DNA of 64,000 nt from Tillus elongatus. Lineage: Eukaryota; Arthropoda; Insecta; Coleoptera; Cleridae. Made by a program: the position numbers and the translations under genes. Of the stretch, positions 46,320 to 58,867 are shown piece by piece. The stretch lies in assembly GCA_964006375.1 (NCBI GenBank), contig OZ023266.1:157694292-157758291 (forward strand), read 5' to 3'. The first letter of the stretch is position 1; every line of letters begins with the position of its first letter. Under the pieces are notes generated by a model. That model made no database searches, was not told where the DNA came from, and saw only the letters and a program-made list of their open reading frames with translations.

Positions 46320-47215
46320 TAAAGTATATTTGACATATACTGGTCGAAAGGAACCGTTGAGACTGCAAGGCCTGGACGCAGTCTCTGCGGAAACTGGCGC
46401 GAAACACATGCATCTAGCACATGCATCTCCAAATCCCTCTCATACACATGGAGGTAGATGGGTAACTAGAGGACAGAGAGAATATCATCACAGAGACGTC
46501 GACGCAGCGAACAAACCCAGTCCGTTACTTAAGCGCGTGCAATGCCTGGATCTCTCTCGGTCGGCCAACAGACACGACTGGAGCAATAACTGCTCTACCT
46601 CTCGAGTCAGTGTTTAACAGCGATGCTCAGTAGAGTTTTCTATCAGGCAAGTGAAACGTAGCTTCCGCAAGGCATGTACGCCTAGTGTAATTATCGTGCA
46701 AGTGCTGCAAATATTTGATTTTGGTTTAGTGATTGTAACGTCCCGTTTAAAAGAAAAATGGATTGAACAGTGAGTCTTTAATAAACCTTTAAATGCAGCC
46801 GGAAGTTGTTGACGGCAAATTCTTTGTTGTGATTGCCAGATTCAAGTAAACGGTTTCGAGTTTTCGGTTCAAGTTTGCCTTTATGTCCGATTTTTCCGTA
46901 TACGTTTAAACATACCTTTGTGTCCGAGTTGACCGTTAAAATACAGTTTTGCTGTTCCGATTCAAGTTTACATCAAGTTTCAACCCATTACCTACCCAAC
47001 CTCTTGAATGTACATTGCACGTACACTCTCTTCCTGCCTCTACATCTGCAACCGTTTTCTACCAGTTACTGACTCCTCTCTTGGGGCAGTTAAGCGCCTA
47101 TGGTAAGCGTACCCTGTGCAGTTTCTACATTCCACCAGCAGGCAAATCAACACCTGTGGGGGCCTGAGGTGAAGGCCTGAGAGCAGCTGATGAACGCTTG
47201 GAAGTGCTAGCGCAC
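46320..47215. other. GC-richer block, unassigned (promoter- or LTR-like)
   Basis: Much richer in G and C than its surroundings. It contains a TCAGTG initiator-like element near 46608 within CTCGAGTCAGTG, and a possible donor (AACAGTGAGTC near 46770). Reading frames are short and without known motifs. It could be a 5' exon plus promoter on plus, or part of an LTR. Confidence 0.25.
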
Positions 47216-48004
47216 TACACGTGAGTCATTGTCAACTTTTTGAGTGATTTTTAAGACTTTAGACAGACATAGACCTTTGTACATACATTAAATTTTTCAT
47301 TAAATTGCGACATAAATTTTAAGTGAGTCAAAATTAAAATCTTATAACCCTCCGAAACTTTATGAAGAACAAAAGAAAGTGAATGTAGGCATATACATAA
47401 GACCTGATGAGGGTTGGTGGAGCAGAGTATTTCATCAAACATAAACAATTATCATGTACCATTTTTATTGTCTTAATTTTGATGTTGCAATTAAAGTCTT
47501 GAAAACTTCAAACAAGTCATTCCTAAGATCAGCTTGTGTGAATCAGTCTAATGTCAACACATGCAATGCATGGATTTTCTTCTAGTATGTAAGCTGTTTA
47601 GAAATCTACTTATTGGGCGGAGGTAAACAAAACATCCACTTTTTTCTAGAATCTGTTATGAAGTGTCGTTCTTGCATTTGGTCATATCCTCCAATGATCC
47701 AGTATCCAGAGCACCCTAATAACACACCCCCTCCTGTATTATACCTAGGTCCTTCTACAGTATTTAACATTTTTGCGCCCGATTAATTCACAATTTATGA
47801 ATTTTGCAATTTTTAATCAAAATTGCAATATTTGTTAGTTTTGACAAAACATGCAATGCAAACTTTTACAGCCATCCAAACACACAAGTTTATTTATAGT
47901 TAAATGCTAAATTGAAACAAATGAGTCGACTATTTAAAGAAAAAAACTGCAGGAAAGTTAGGTTACTTTGATCAAAAAATGGTCTGTAAAAATAAAATAA
48001 AAAT
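47216..48004. other. No gene seen
   Basis: No supported feature. Confidence 0.35.
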
Positions 48005-48108
48005 GACTTGACGTCTCACTAACAAAGTTAGCGTCATCAGAGAATGAAAAATTCGAATTTTCGATCATCTGATGGCGCTAACTTTGTTAGTGAAACGAAC
48101 GTCAGGTC
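48005..48108. ncRNA. Head-to-head pair of hammerhead-like motifs
   Basis: Minus copy (48005..48042): CTGATGA, CGCTAAC-TTT-GTTAGTG, AGAC, GTC (GAAA changed to GAGA). Plus copy (48066..48108): CTGATGG, CGCTAAC-TTT-GTTAGTG, then AAACGAACGTC. Each copy has one core defect, in different places, so together they define a consensus with an intact core. The two copies form an inverted repeat with a 23-bp centre. Confidence 0.45.
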
Positions 48109-48854
48109 TTTAAAAACATATGTTGTGGTGATTTGGGCTCTCCAAGTGTACTGATCAGTGTTTATCACAGGTTCCAATCTTAACTTAGTGACAACATGAA
48201 AATCAACTTAAACCAACAATAACCATAAAATCAATCATAATATGTAATAAAATAACTAATTAACAATAACACTATATACAGCAATATTACAAAAAATAAT
48301 AACAACAAATTACCCTTTAAAAAGTTGAGCAAAAAAATCACACCCCGACAACAGCGTACACAAGAGTAAAGTTTGCTTCAGCTCAATCCCGTACATGAGT
48401 AACCAGCGAAGCGTGGGATTCCAATAAAATAAACTACAAGGACTTGCAGTAAAATTCTTACGTAAGGCCTGGAATTCAAAATTAGTTTCTTCTGCTTGCC
48501 TGCATATTGATACAGCTCAAATGAACTCATCCATGAAACACCCCCGACACCACTTTTACTTTAACAACGTTGCTCATAAAATATGAAAAACGATCTCTTT
48601 AATATCATTCGTTCTATCCCTTAAACAAGCAATAACAGAAATGTAAAAAAAAAGGATAAAATATGGGTGAGAGCCCAACTTCAAGTAAGCTTTTAAGTAC
48701 CTACCATTTTTTGCCAAGTCTTTTTTTGTGGCATGAATGATAACTTGCGGGCTACAACCTTGGCCACTATTTTAACCACCTATTAAAAAAACATTTTCTG
48801 ATAATGCACTAAAACAAAACATTTATTTAGGTTGTCGTATCTGAGACACTTTTA
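48109..48854. other. No gene seen
   Basis: The first 70 bp continue the third hammerhead family. The remainder is unassigned AT-rich sequence. Confidence 0.35.
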
Positions 48855-49256
<402 letters not shown>

Positions 49257-49258
<2 letters not shown>

Positions 49259-51060
49259 TGGTAGTGGACTTTTCCTTTACGTGATAGTAAAGGATTTTTT
49301 CACGCCCGAGTAGGTAACACACCTTACATCAAGTGAAGTCCCAACGGAGGTTTCCAGTTATGGTGTAGGAGTCGGTTTCCCTTATAAACAAAAATGATGA
49401 TGGCTCCTCCTTGTACAAAAGATTCCGGAAATAAAAAAAACCTCCATTCGGATCTCCGGGGGAGGGGTGTGCAGGGGGCGCCGGCATCACAATTTACATA
49501 TCCCTCTCGCATATATGTGGCTTAAATTCTAACCTCACCTCCGTCCACCATTTCTTCCAGACTAATAGACCCCAACTCCTCTTCTCACCGAAACCCAAGT
49601 CAGTGCCAAAACAGCCAATAATCACCTTAATTTCCCGGGCTATGAGCTCCTGACTTCCTTTAGATTGCATGGAGGTGTGTGCGCATACGTCCGTAGTAAT
49701 CTACCCTGCACCAGACTCCCCAATTTGGAAGCTGGAAGAAAAGACATACTTTGGATGAAACTCTCTCTCAGGGCTGCAACTAAATTCATCTGTTGCATTT
49801 ACCAGTCACCATCTGACAACAAATTTGTCCAGCTCTTCGACTACCTTTCTGAAAAAAAACCGACCATCTGATTTCTGAATATCCTTCCTCCGAAGTCACT
49901 ACTGTTGGTGACTTCAATGTCCATAATAGGGAATGGCTAGGATCTTCAGAAACGGATCCACAAGGGAGAGCAGCGGAGGCCTTCGCAGTCAGCAAATCTT
50001 TAGCCAATATGGTTCAGCCACCTACTTGCTTTCCTCGCATCCCAACACATAGCTCAAATCCCTTGGATCTCCTTCTTACTACAAAACCTAAATACTATAA
50101 GACATCAGTCACCGCTCCCATTGGTCGCTCAGACCACGGCATGGTCACTGCTTCCTGCGCAATGCAACCCGAGGTCACACAGTCATCACACCCACGTATC
50201 GTTTGGTACTACAACTCCGCGCACTGAGGCGAACTGCGACGAAATGCGGGATTACTTTTCCTCATTTCCATGGGCGTGTGTCTGCTTCTCTCATCCTGGC
50301 CCCTCTGATATCTCACAAAACGTCACCGAAATCATCCAAGCTGGCATGGAATTATTTATTCCACGTACACAGAACACCTCTTCAGCCACTCAAAAGCCCT
50401 GGTTCTCTAAATCCTGTGACAAGGCCAGACTTGAAAAGGTCAATGCTCACAAAACGCTTCTACACAAAATCCCAGTCAAGAAAACCGTCAAACATTTAAC
50501 GACGCAAGAAACCGCTATGTCCGCATTCTTTCTGAGGAAAAAACCTCGTTTAATAACCACATCAAAAACATAGTCCTCTCAAGCTCCAACGGCAGCAAGC
50601 CCTTCTGGACTCTTACTAAATCTATTGGGAATAATTTCTGCGAGAGCACGTTCCCACCTCTTGTTTCGGGGGATGAAATTGTTTCTACCGCCCTGAGAAG
50701 GCTGAACTTTTTGCCTCGCTGTTCGCCGGTAATTCTACTCTCACCCACCTGCAAATGTTCAACCACCAACAGTCCCCAATGTTGCGCATAAAATGACGGA
50801 TGTCATTTTCAAAACTAAAAAGGTACGAAAGATGCTCTCTTCTCTTAATACCAGGAAAGCCTCTGGCCTTGACGAGATCCCAGCAATTGTTCTCAAAAAA
50901 TGCGCATCAGAACTTGCTCCTGTCCTGACTCGTCTGTTTCAGACATCTTAGAATAGAGGCATGTTCCCTAGTAACTGGAAAACTGCTCGAGTACAACCCG
51001 TCCCCAAGAAAGAATCCAAAGCGCTTCCTAGCAACTACAGGCCTATTTCTCTCCTTTTAG
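49257..51060 (+). mobile_element. Jockey-like LINE, 5' portion to mid RT
   Basis: Starts with GGTGGTAGTGGACTTTTCC, the same 5' boundary as the copy at 56891, so this is likely the element's true 5' end. It breaks off at about 51060 within the RT (PISLL), where unrelated sequence begins. Confidence 0.85.
49560..51060 (+). pseudogene. LINE endonuclease-RT, broken
   Basis: Endonuclease part: HGGVCAYVRSNLPCTRLPN, LWMKLSLRAATKFICCIYQS, then after a shift VGDFNVHNREW (GDFN became part of VGDFN) and GRSDHGMVTASCAM (catalytic Asp-His). Downstream frames contain the linker region and the start of RT (RKASGLDEIPAIVLKKCA, then NYRPISLL). At least six frameshifts. An AP-like endonuclease nicks target DNA to prime reverse transcription. 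Confidence 0.83.
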
Positions 51061-51709
51061 TCGTCTCTTGCTGTTCATTGGTAAGCGTATCACTTGAGAA
51101 CGGCTGGACCGATTTGGATAACCTAATTTTTAAAATGTTCGTAATAATGCGAATAAGGTTTTTAGGGAAAGAAGAAGTGGAAAAGTTGCCCGAAAATTTG
51201 AAAAATTCGTGAAAACCAAAAGTACTTTTTTTCTTCGATATGTGCAAATTTCGTTTGACATATTGAAATTTGGACACGAAAACGTCTGTCGAGGTAGCTA
51301 CTTTTTCTATATTTAGCGTTATCATAGAAATTCAGTAATGGTAGAGACTTATTTCAATAATGGGTAAAAATTATCTGCATTCCCGCGAATCTGATTAGGA
51401 ATATATTTATTTGTTTATTTATTTATTTATTAAAACTATTCCATAGATCCTCTACAGGATATAGGAAATAGTAAAACATTACTATTTTAAAATTATAGGC
51501 GTTAACTACATATAAATCTCAAAATCAACAAAATACAAAACGAAACGTCCAAAATCTATAAAACGCACAAAAAAGCTTATCATCATTACAATTTAAAATT
51601 AAAATACTCGGCTACAAAATTAAAAGAATGCCCTATAAAAACGATTTTACAGTAAGTTTAAATCGTCTGATATTATTTCTGAACGTCATAACGTCTGGGT
51701 TTGACATGG
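51061..51709. other. No gene seen
   Basis: Non-coding. A short ATTT microsatellite lies at 51405..51432. Confidence 0.4.
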
Positions 51710-51758
51710 TTAAAGGAAATTAAAGGCTTTTACTACCAGACAAACTGACTTATTCTCA

Positions 51759-51806
51759 AAAACCCTACGCGTTTCAACACATTAACGTGCCATCTTCAGG
51801 GGTTTA
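51759..51806 (-). ncRNA. Hammerhead-like motif, left arm
   Basis: Minus strand: AAACCC, CTGAAGA, T, GGCAC-GTTAAT-GTGTT, GAAA, CGCG, TA, GGGTTT. Stem I has 6 perfect pairs and the core is complete (CUGAAGA, GAAA, cleavage triplet GUA). Stem II needs two G-U pairs, with one unpaired U before it. Confidence 0.5.
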
Positions 51807-52384
51807 GACCTAGAATGTAAAAAGGTGGTTGTCAGAAACTGTGTTTCTGGTAGGTCTACCATGCGAGTGACTAACACTGCAACTACAGAAAGAATACAAA
51901 GTCCAACAAAGGCAAATGTCAAATGCAGTCATGCAATATTTAAACTGACATTAGTGTCAGGAGTTATAAAACATCTCTATAAAAATCTCTATAAAAATGT
52001 ACAATTTAAGATATAAAAACTTAAAACGGGACTGGGGTCCCACAAGCATGAACAACACGCTCATGGAGTCATAAGCAATAAGTTTGAAATTAACTTATTG
52101 CTTGTGACTCCATAAGAGTGTTATTCATGCTTGTGGGACCCCAGTCCCGTTTTAAGTTTTTATATCTTAAATTGTACATTTTTATAGAGATTTTTATAGA
52201 GATGTTTTATAACTCCTGACACTAATGTCAGTTTAAATATTGCATGACTGTTAGGGCTAATCTGCATTTGACATTTGCCTTTGCTGGACTTTGTATTCTT
52301 TCTGTAGTTGCAGTGTTAGTCACTCGCATGTTAGAGCTACCAGAAACATAGTTTCTGACAACCACCTTTTTACATTCTAGGTCT

Positions 52385-52430
52385 AAACCCCTGAAGATGA
52401 CACGTTAATGTGTTGAAACGCGTAGGGTTT
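52385..52430 (+). ncRNA. Hammerhead-like motif, right arm
   Basis: AAACCC (52385..52390), CTGAAGA, T, GACAC-GTTAAT-GTGTT, GAAA, CGCG, TA, GGGTTT. Stem I has 6 perfect pairs and stem II 5 pairs with one G-U. Cleavage is predicted after GTA at 52424. The unpaired U at 52398 departs from the standard motif, so activity is uncertain. Confidence 0.5.
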
Positions 52431-52499
52431 TGAGAATAAATCAGTTTGTCTGGTAGTATAAAGCCTATAATTTTCCTTTAAACACTAAATCGTCTGAGG

Positions 52500-53152
52500 C
52501 TGTATAGTCATTATTTTAGTGAATTTTATTATTAAACAATAATGATCTGATTTTGATCAAATTTGGCACATACCTTCCTTTTGCAAGTGGCTTGGATAAG
52601 TTCGTTATCCAGGAAAATCGGCCCAGGTTTTCCCGATAAATGTTGTGTTTTCTTTCGAAAAAAAAATTATATCTCCGGAAATAACAAAGTAAGAGCAACC
52701 AAATTTAGTAAGCTGATTTCTGTCATAAAAGTTTATCCTCTGTACTAAAATTCAGATATCTATCTTAAAAGACAAAAAAGTTAGAGGTAAATAAATTTTT
52801 AATTAATTAAATCTGATTCAAGAAAGTTAAAACGTCAAAATTGATTGAGTACGAATGGGAATGAAAAATACTACAAGAAATGACTAACAAGCTCTTAGAT
52901 ATGTGTCTAAGTCGTTATTTTCGTTGATTTCGTTATATCTGGTTGCTTGTTCATGCCCTAACTTAGTGAAACCGTTCCATATTTAATACAGTCGTAGACT
53001 TTTTCCGCGGCTTCACAAGTGCTTGTTTTTAGTGAATTTTCTTGAAACAAATTCACTAACGAGGAGACCACCCCTTTTGAATTTAGAATTTTTTTTTTCA
53101 AATAAGCGCGAACTATGCCCCTAGAACTCATATCCAGGGTCAGTTTCAAATA

Positions 53153-53246
<94 letters not shown>

Positions 53247-54240
53247 TAACAATTTACCAAAATTTAGGTCTGTAAGTTTAAAGACAAAAAAGTTAGAGGC
53301 ATTTAAAAAAAAAGAGCTTTCCCTCAAAACGTAAAAAATCGCGATTTGAAAGGTCAAAATTGGCAAAATTTAGGCAAAGAACCTGAAAGAAATACGGATT
53401 ATGTAAAGAATATTCTGCAAACCCTTAAGTTTCAGCTTAAAGCATCATTGCACTTCATTTTAATAAAATATTTCCAGAAAAATAATTTCAAATAGACACT
53501 TTCTCTGATGCTTTGGAAGCAGTTTTAGTTAAATTTATGGTTTAACGGTCTATAATTTTTTAGCTAATTTTCATAGAAAAACTTCGTTAATGAGGAGACC
53601 GCGGCTTTTGAATTCTAAAAAGATTTCTTCAAATGAGCGCAAACTAGACCCTCTAGAATCCATAGCAGGGTTTACTTTCTGTTTACATATATACAGTGTG
53701 ACGCATTTCTACGGTAAAGCTCAATATAATTGTTATTATGCAAGATACGAGAAAAAATTGTATACGTTACCTATAGGGTGTTTTGAGCTGCATCTTATAA
53801 AACTATTTTGACAACCACAGGCTGACCCATAAGTCGTTGGTGATACCTGCATTTTTTTAACATTCCTTATTGCATTTTGCATCGAAATATGATGCATGTT
53901 TGTAAAGAAAATCGAGACGCAGTAAGTGCGTTTTAGTAGCCAATTTTCATTAAACGCTTCAAAATTAAATAACGCAATTTGCTATTAACCTAAGGTTCGT
54001 CATCTAGGAAACGAGTTTTCTCGGAAACGTTTTAAGTTTATTTTCGGAAAATTTTTGTACATTTTCAAACAAGTTATGTCGGTAAAATATGGTACATTGT
54101 TCCTACTATATAGATTATATTGGTGACCAAATTGATTCCTGCTTGCATTGAAAAGACATATTCTCTATTAAAAACACTTTAAGAAAATTCACTTCTATAA
54201 CGCACTTGCTGCGTCCAGACTTTTATTACATTTACATAGC
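52500..54240 (+). repeat. Dispersed repeat, longest copy (j)
   Basis: Shows the order of segments in the family: GCACATACCTTCCTTTTGCA, GCCCAGGTTTTCCC, AAACGTCAAAATTG, TTAGTGAATTTTC with a nearby inverted copy, GAGCGCGAACTATGCCCC, (TA)n at 53147..53242, a partial second round of the same segments, ATATACAGTGTGACGCATTTC, ATACAAGATACGAG-type, then the foldback module ending GCACTTGCTGCGTCCAGAC near 54221. The internal partial duplication suggests two overlapping copies. Confidence 0.8.
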
Positions 54241-54661
54241 AATTATTTGCATGTTCCTGTTAAGACATCTGAAGTAGCCGTGACATATTTACCTCCACAC
54301 TATGTCTAGCCACAATGATAAAACGTACATACCTACATGAAATTCATTACTGTGCATTATCATTCCATTAAATTAAATGCAGAAAGCTTGTCATGGCAAA
54401 TGTCGTATTAACTCGAGTTTTATAAAAATCAAAATGACAAGAAAATATATGGCTTCGTTGAAAAGTATGTATTACAATGTTAAAATATACTTCAACTTTT
54501 AATTACAAAGTGTTTTTAATTTTTTGAACAAGCAGGTCTGTGACAGCCTCTTTTAACGATTGTTATCAACATTTTGATTCTATGCGGCTGATGAAGTTTC
54601 TATACAGTGTGGAACAGATAAATGGAATAAATTCCGTATCGCAATTGTTGTGCATATTTAT
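54241..54661. other. No gene seen
   Basis: Non-coding AT-rich spacer between two repeat copies. Confidence 0.4.
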
Positions 54662-54985
54662 AAAAAGTCTAGAGGATGCAGCAAGTGCGTTATGGTAGTG
54701 AATTTTCACAAAAATGCTTTTAATAACAAATATGTATTTTTTTAAAGAATGCATGAAATTTGGTTACCAGTATAACCTGTATAGTAGAAACAATGTACCA
54801 TATTTCATCAAAATGGCTTTATTGTTTGAGAATGTACAAAAATTTTCCAAAAATAAGCTTAAAATGTTCCCGAAAAAACTGGTTCCTGGCCAACGAACGT
54901 TAGGTTAATAGCAAATTGAGCTATTGAAATTTGAAACTTTAATGAAAATTCGCTACCATAACGCGCTTGCTGCGTCCAGTTAAAA
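54662..54985 (-). repeat. Foldback module, solo copy (k)
   Basis: A free-standing module of about 320 bp. AAGTCTAGAGGATGCAGCAA at the left and its inverted counterpart CGCGCTTGCTGCGTCCAG at the right delimit it. This copy shows that the module can occur alone, as expected for a MITE. Confidence 0.8.
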
Positions 54986-55237
54986 TTGAAGTCGGTCGCA
55001 GAAAAGAACAAGCACTTGTGAAGCCACAGAAAAAGTCTATGGCTGTATTAAGTGTGGAACGGTTTCACAAAGTTTTCATCTCGTCCTAATTGAATTTGTC
55101 ATACAAAAACTTACAAACTCATCGGAATTAGACAATCTGATCAGATAACGGTAAAATAGAATAAGACTTAAAAAAAGTGAAGTCACAAACTGAGATTAGA
55201 ACGCGTGCTATAGGAGTCTATTATTAAATCAACTTGG

Positions 55238-55600
55238 CTCCGTAACTAGATGGCGGCACGTCCACCACTCACTTAGTGTTGAAAGGCTGGCTACTATAGC
55301 CGTATTACTTTATAGGTGTATTTTCGCTGCAATTAGTATGCCGTACTGACGAGCTCTAATGAGGACGAAACCGGTCTACGGTTCTAATTATTGCGAGAAT
55401 GCATCTAGCCTTACATACTTTGTCCCTATATTAGGGTAGAAATGGGCCAGGGTTGACAATTTACTAAATTGTTAGTTGGTTGTATACAGTCTCTATTTTT
55501 TAACACTTTGTGTTATTTGGAGCTGGCGTGACAACATACTACTTGGTTCCGCAACTAGGTGGCGACACGTTCAACACTCACTTAGTGTTTACCTCTCGGA
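55238..55600 (+). repeat. Hammerhead-bearing repeat with about 302-bp direct repeat
   Basis: CCGTAACTAGATGGCGGCACG..CACTCACTTAGTGTT (from about 55243) recurs as CCGCAACTAGGTGGCGACACG..CACTCACTTAGTGTT (from about 55546), a spacing of about 302 bp. The ribozyme lies between. Tandem or flanking repeats with one ribozyme per unit are typical of Penelope-like pLTRs and retrozymes. Confidence 0.75.
55338..55383 (+). ncRNA. Hammerhead ribozyme, stem II impaired
   Basis: CCGTA, CTGACGA (55346..55352), GCTC-TAATGA-GGAC, GAAA, CCGG, TC, TACGG. Stem I has 5 Watson-Crick pairs plus one G-U and an outer extension (CGCTGCAATTAG with CTAATTATTGCG). The core is complete. Stem II has one mismatch and one G-U, so activity should be reduced. 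Cleavage is predicted after 55376. Confidence 0.75.
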
Positions 55601-56606
<1,006 letters not shown>

Positions 56607-56619
56607 AAACAATTTTGCA

Positions 56620-56716
56620 CACACTAGGCCAATTTCCTGGCCCGCCCGGCAATCGAACTGGTAGGTCCTCTTGCTTTACAGGCCGACGCTTTAGCAACCT
56701 ACACCACGAGGGCGCT
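56620..56716 (-). mobile_element. tRNA-like SINE head, second family
   Basis: Minus strand GCGCCCTCGTGGTGTAGG..GTTCGATTGCCGGGCGGG has A- and B-box-like segments with the spacing of a tRNA. The 3' side runs into the (TA)n tract. It differs in body from the 1.0/10.4/14.5 kb SINE. A real tRNA is unlikely, as no convincing acceptor stem or anticodon arm was found. Confidence 0.45.
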
Positions 56717-56890
56717 TAAAAATTGTTTTTTAGCGAGTTTACGTGGAAAAAATAATTAAAATAAGAAGTCGCTACTTTCAGATCCCCCCGATTGCGATTA
56801 AACTTGGCACGTGCCTTTCTTTTGTAAATACGCAAGTTCCAAAGCTGGTCAGCTCTTTAATAGTTGGCTGGTGTGGTATACTTGCAATAT

Positions 56891-58225
56891 GGTAGGTGGT
56901 AGTGGAATTTTCCTTTACGTGATAGTAAAGGATTTTTTCACGCCCGAGGAGGTACCACCCCTTGCATCAAGGGGCCGGTGAAGTCCCAACGGACGTTTCC
57001 GGTTCTGGTGTATGAGTCGGTTTCCATTACAAACAAAAATGATGATGGCTCCTCCTTGTACAAAAGATTCCGGAGGCAAAATACCCCTCCATTCGGATCT
57101 CCGGGAGAGGGGTGTACAGGGGGCGCCAGCATCGAGATTTACAATATCCTTCTCGAATATATGTGGCCTAAATTCTAACCTGAACTCCGTCCACCATTTC
57201 CTCCAGGCTAATAGGCCCCAACTCCTCTTAATTTCCCGGGGTATGAGCTCCTTACTTCTTTTAGATTGCACGGAGGCATGTGGGCGTACGTCCGTAGCAA
57301 TCTACCCTGCACCAGACTCCCCAATTTAGAAGCTGGAAGAAAATATATACTATGGATAAAACTCTCTCTCAGGGCTGCAACTAAATTCATCTGTTGCATT
57401 TACCGGTCACCTTCTGACAACAACTTTGTCCAGCTCTTTGACTACCTTTCTGAAAAAACCGACCATCTGATTTCCGAATATCCTTCCTCCGAGGTCACTA
57501 TTCTTGGTGACTTCAATGTCCATAATAAGGAATGGCTAGGATCTTCAAAAACCGATCCACAAGGAAGAGCAGCGGAGGCCTTTGCAGTCAGCAATTCTGT
57601 AGCCAATATGGTTCAGCAACCTACTTACTTTCCTCGCATCCCAACACACAGCTCAAATCCCTTGGATCTCCCTCTTACTACAAATCCTGACTGCTATAAG
57701 ATATCAGTCACCGCCCCCCTGGGTCGCTCAGACCACGGCATGGTCACTGCTTCCTGCGCAATGCAACCCGAGGTCACACAGTCATCACACCCACGTATCG
57801 TTTGGCACTACAACTCCGCGAACTGGGACGAAATGCGAGATTACTTTTCCTCCTTTCCATGGGCGTCTGTCTGCTTCTCTCATCCCCCTCTGATATCTCA
57901 CAAAACGTCACCGAAATTATCCAAGCTGGCATGGAATTATTTATTCCACGTACACAGACAACCTCTGCAGCCACTCAAAAGGCCTGGTTCTCTAAATCCT
58001 GTGAGAGGCCAGACTTGAAAAGGTCAAAGCGCACAAAAAGCTTCTACAAAATCCCAGTCAAGAAAACCGTCAAGCATTTAACGACGCAAGAAACCGCTAT
58101 GTCCGCTCCTCCGAACCTTCAAGTCCAGAATTAACAAGTTGTCTCTTTCCTCCTTGTCGACACCCACGGTACGATAGTATTTAGGCTGTAAGCCCTCGTG
58201 GTGTGTTGTTGAAATTAAAAAAAAA
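56891..58225 (+). mobile_element. Jockey-like LINE, internally deleted
   Basis: It has the same 5' end as the 49.26 kb copy, the endonuclease region, then a direct jump at about 58108 from the linker (CGCTATGTCCGC) to the last codons (TCCTCCGAACCTTCAAGTCC) and the shared 3' tail, followed by an AAATTAAAAAA-type tail. The whole RT is missing, and 44 bp of the endonuclease are also lost near 57230. Confidence 0.9.
57012..58018 (+). pseudogene. LINE endonuclease fragment
   Basis: N-terminal frame 57012..57329 (SFSNICGLNSNLNSVHHFLQ) and main frame 57266..58018 (250 codons): AYVRSNLPCTRLPN, IYRSPSDNN, VTILGDFNVHNKEW (catalytic GDFN), LGRSDHGMVTASCAM (catalytic SDH). The fold resembles AP endonuclease. 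The second frame ends in a shift at about 57890. It cannot act without RT and lacks the 44-bp segment. Confidence 0.85.
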
Positions 58226-58588
58226 TTAAAAAAAATTAAAAAAAATTTCTAAGACAATACATAAATACTTTTATAAATATAAAGGAAAATCGAAATTGAT
58301 TGCTCACTTTAAAACCCCGTACCTCTTTTAATTTTGACTTTTGGACTGGGGTAAGTTTGGACAAATAAGACAGTAGAGAATTGTGCAACTTTTTTTTGTG
58401 AGACACCAAATCACAATATATTATATAATAATCAAGGATTACGTTTGCATCAATAATTCAACATAATCTCCGAGAGATATTCTGTTTCTGAATCCGGCTT
58501 CACGCAGAACCAGACATGGATGATAGAAGTTTCGTTAAGAGTGTACTGGGAATCCATCCAAGTTTTCCCACTTAATCCTTGTTTGCAG

Positions 58589-58787
58589 AACGTGGCTGGT
58601 GTTATGAAACCATTCGCCAGTTCGCCACTTGTTTTACATTACAATCAGGGGCGCCGTTCGGTCGTTGCCAAGGTTGCTATCCATCTTCACCCAACACACT
58701 ATCACTATCCAGTGTTCTATGAAAGCTTCCGGAAGACTGACCATTACATCGCAATCAGTTGCGTTGAGCGCTATCTGTATGGCGTGG
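58589..58787 (+). CDS. Candidate host exon, unrecognised protein
   Basis: 199 bp with acceptor CCTTGTTTGCAG and donor GTGAGT, phase 0 in and phase 1 out. It encodes 66 residues from NVAGVMKPFASSPLVLHYNQ through GRRSVVAKVAIHLHPTHYHY to HYIAISCVERYLYGV, a non-repetitive sequence that looks like a conserved domain. Codon use and composition differ from the AT-rich flanks. The frame is also open upstream to 58520. I do not recognise the family. It sits between transposon copies and could be a captured exon or an exon of a plus-strand gene. Confidence 0.45.
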
Positions 58788-58867
58788 GTGAGTATACTTA
58801 AGTGTGAGTGATGGAGCAGGGTTGCCACATTATATTTGTTTAGGGTAAATAAGGGGAACACTAGATG

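Larger units (their letters stand above)
51710..52482. repeat. 770-bp imperfect palindrome with hammerhead-like ends
   Basis: Arms of about 375-390 bp (51710..52083 and 52090..52482) with a centre of only a few bases (AAGTTTGAAATTAACTT). Mismatches are scattered and there is one extra stretch in the right arm near 52250. Both arms carry a hammerhead-like motif near the outside. Confidence 0.93.
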
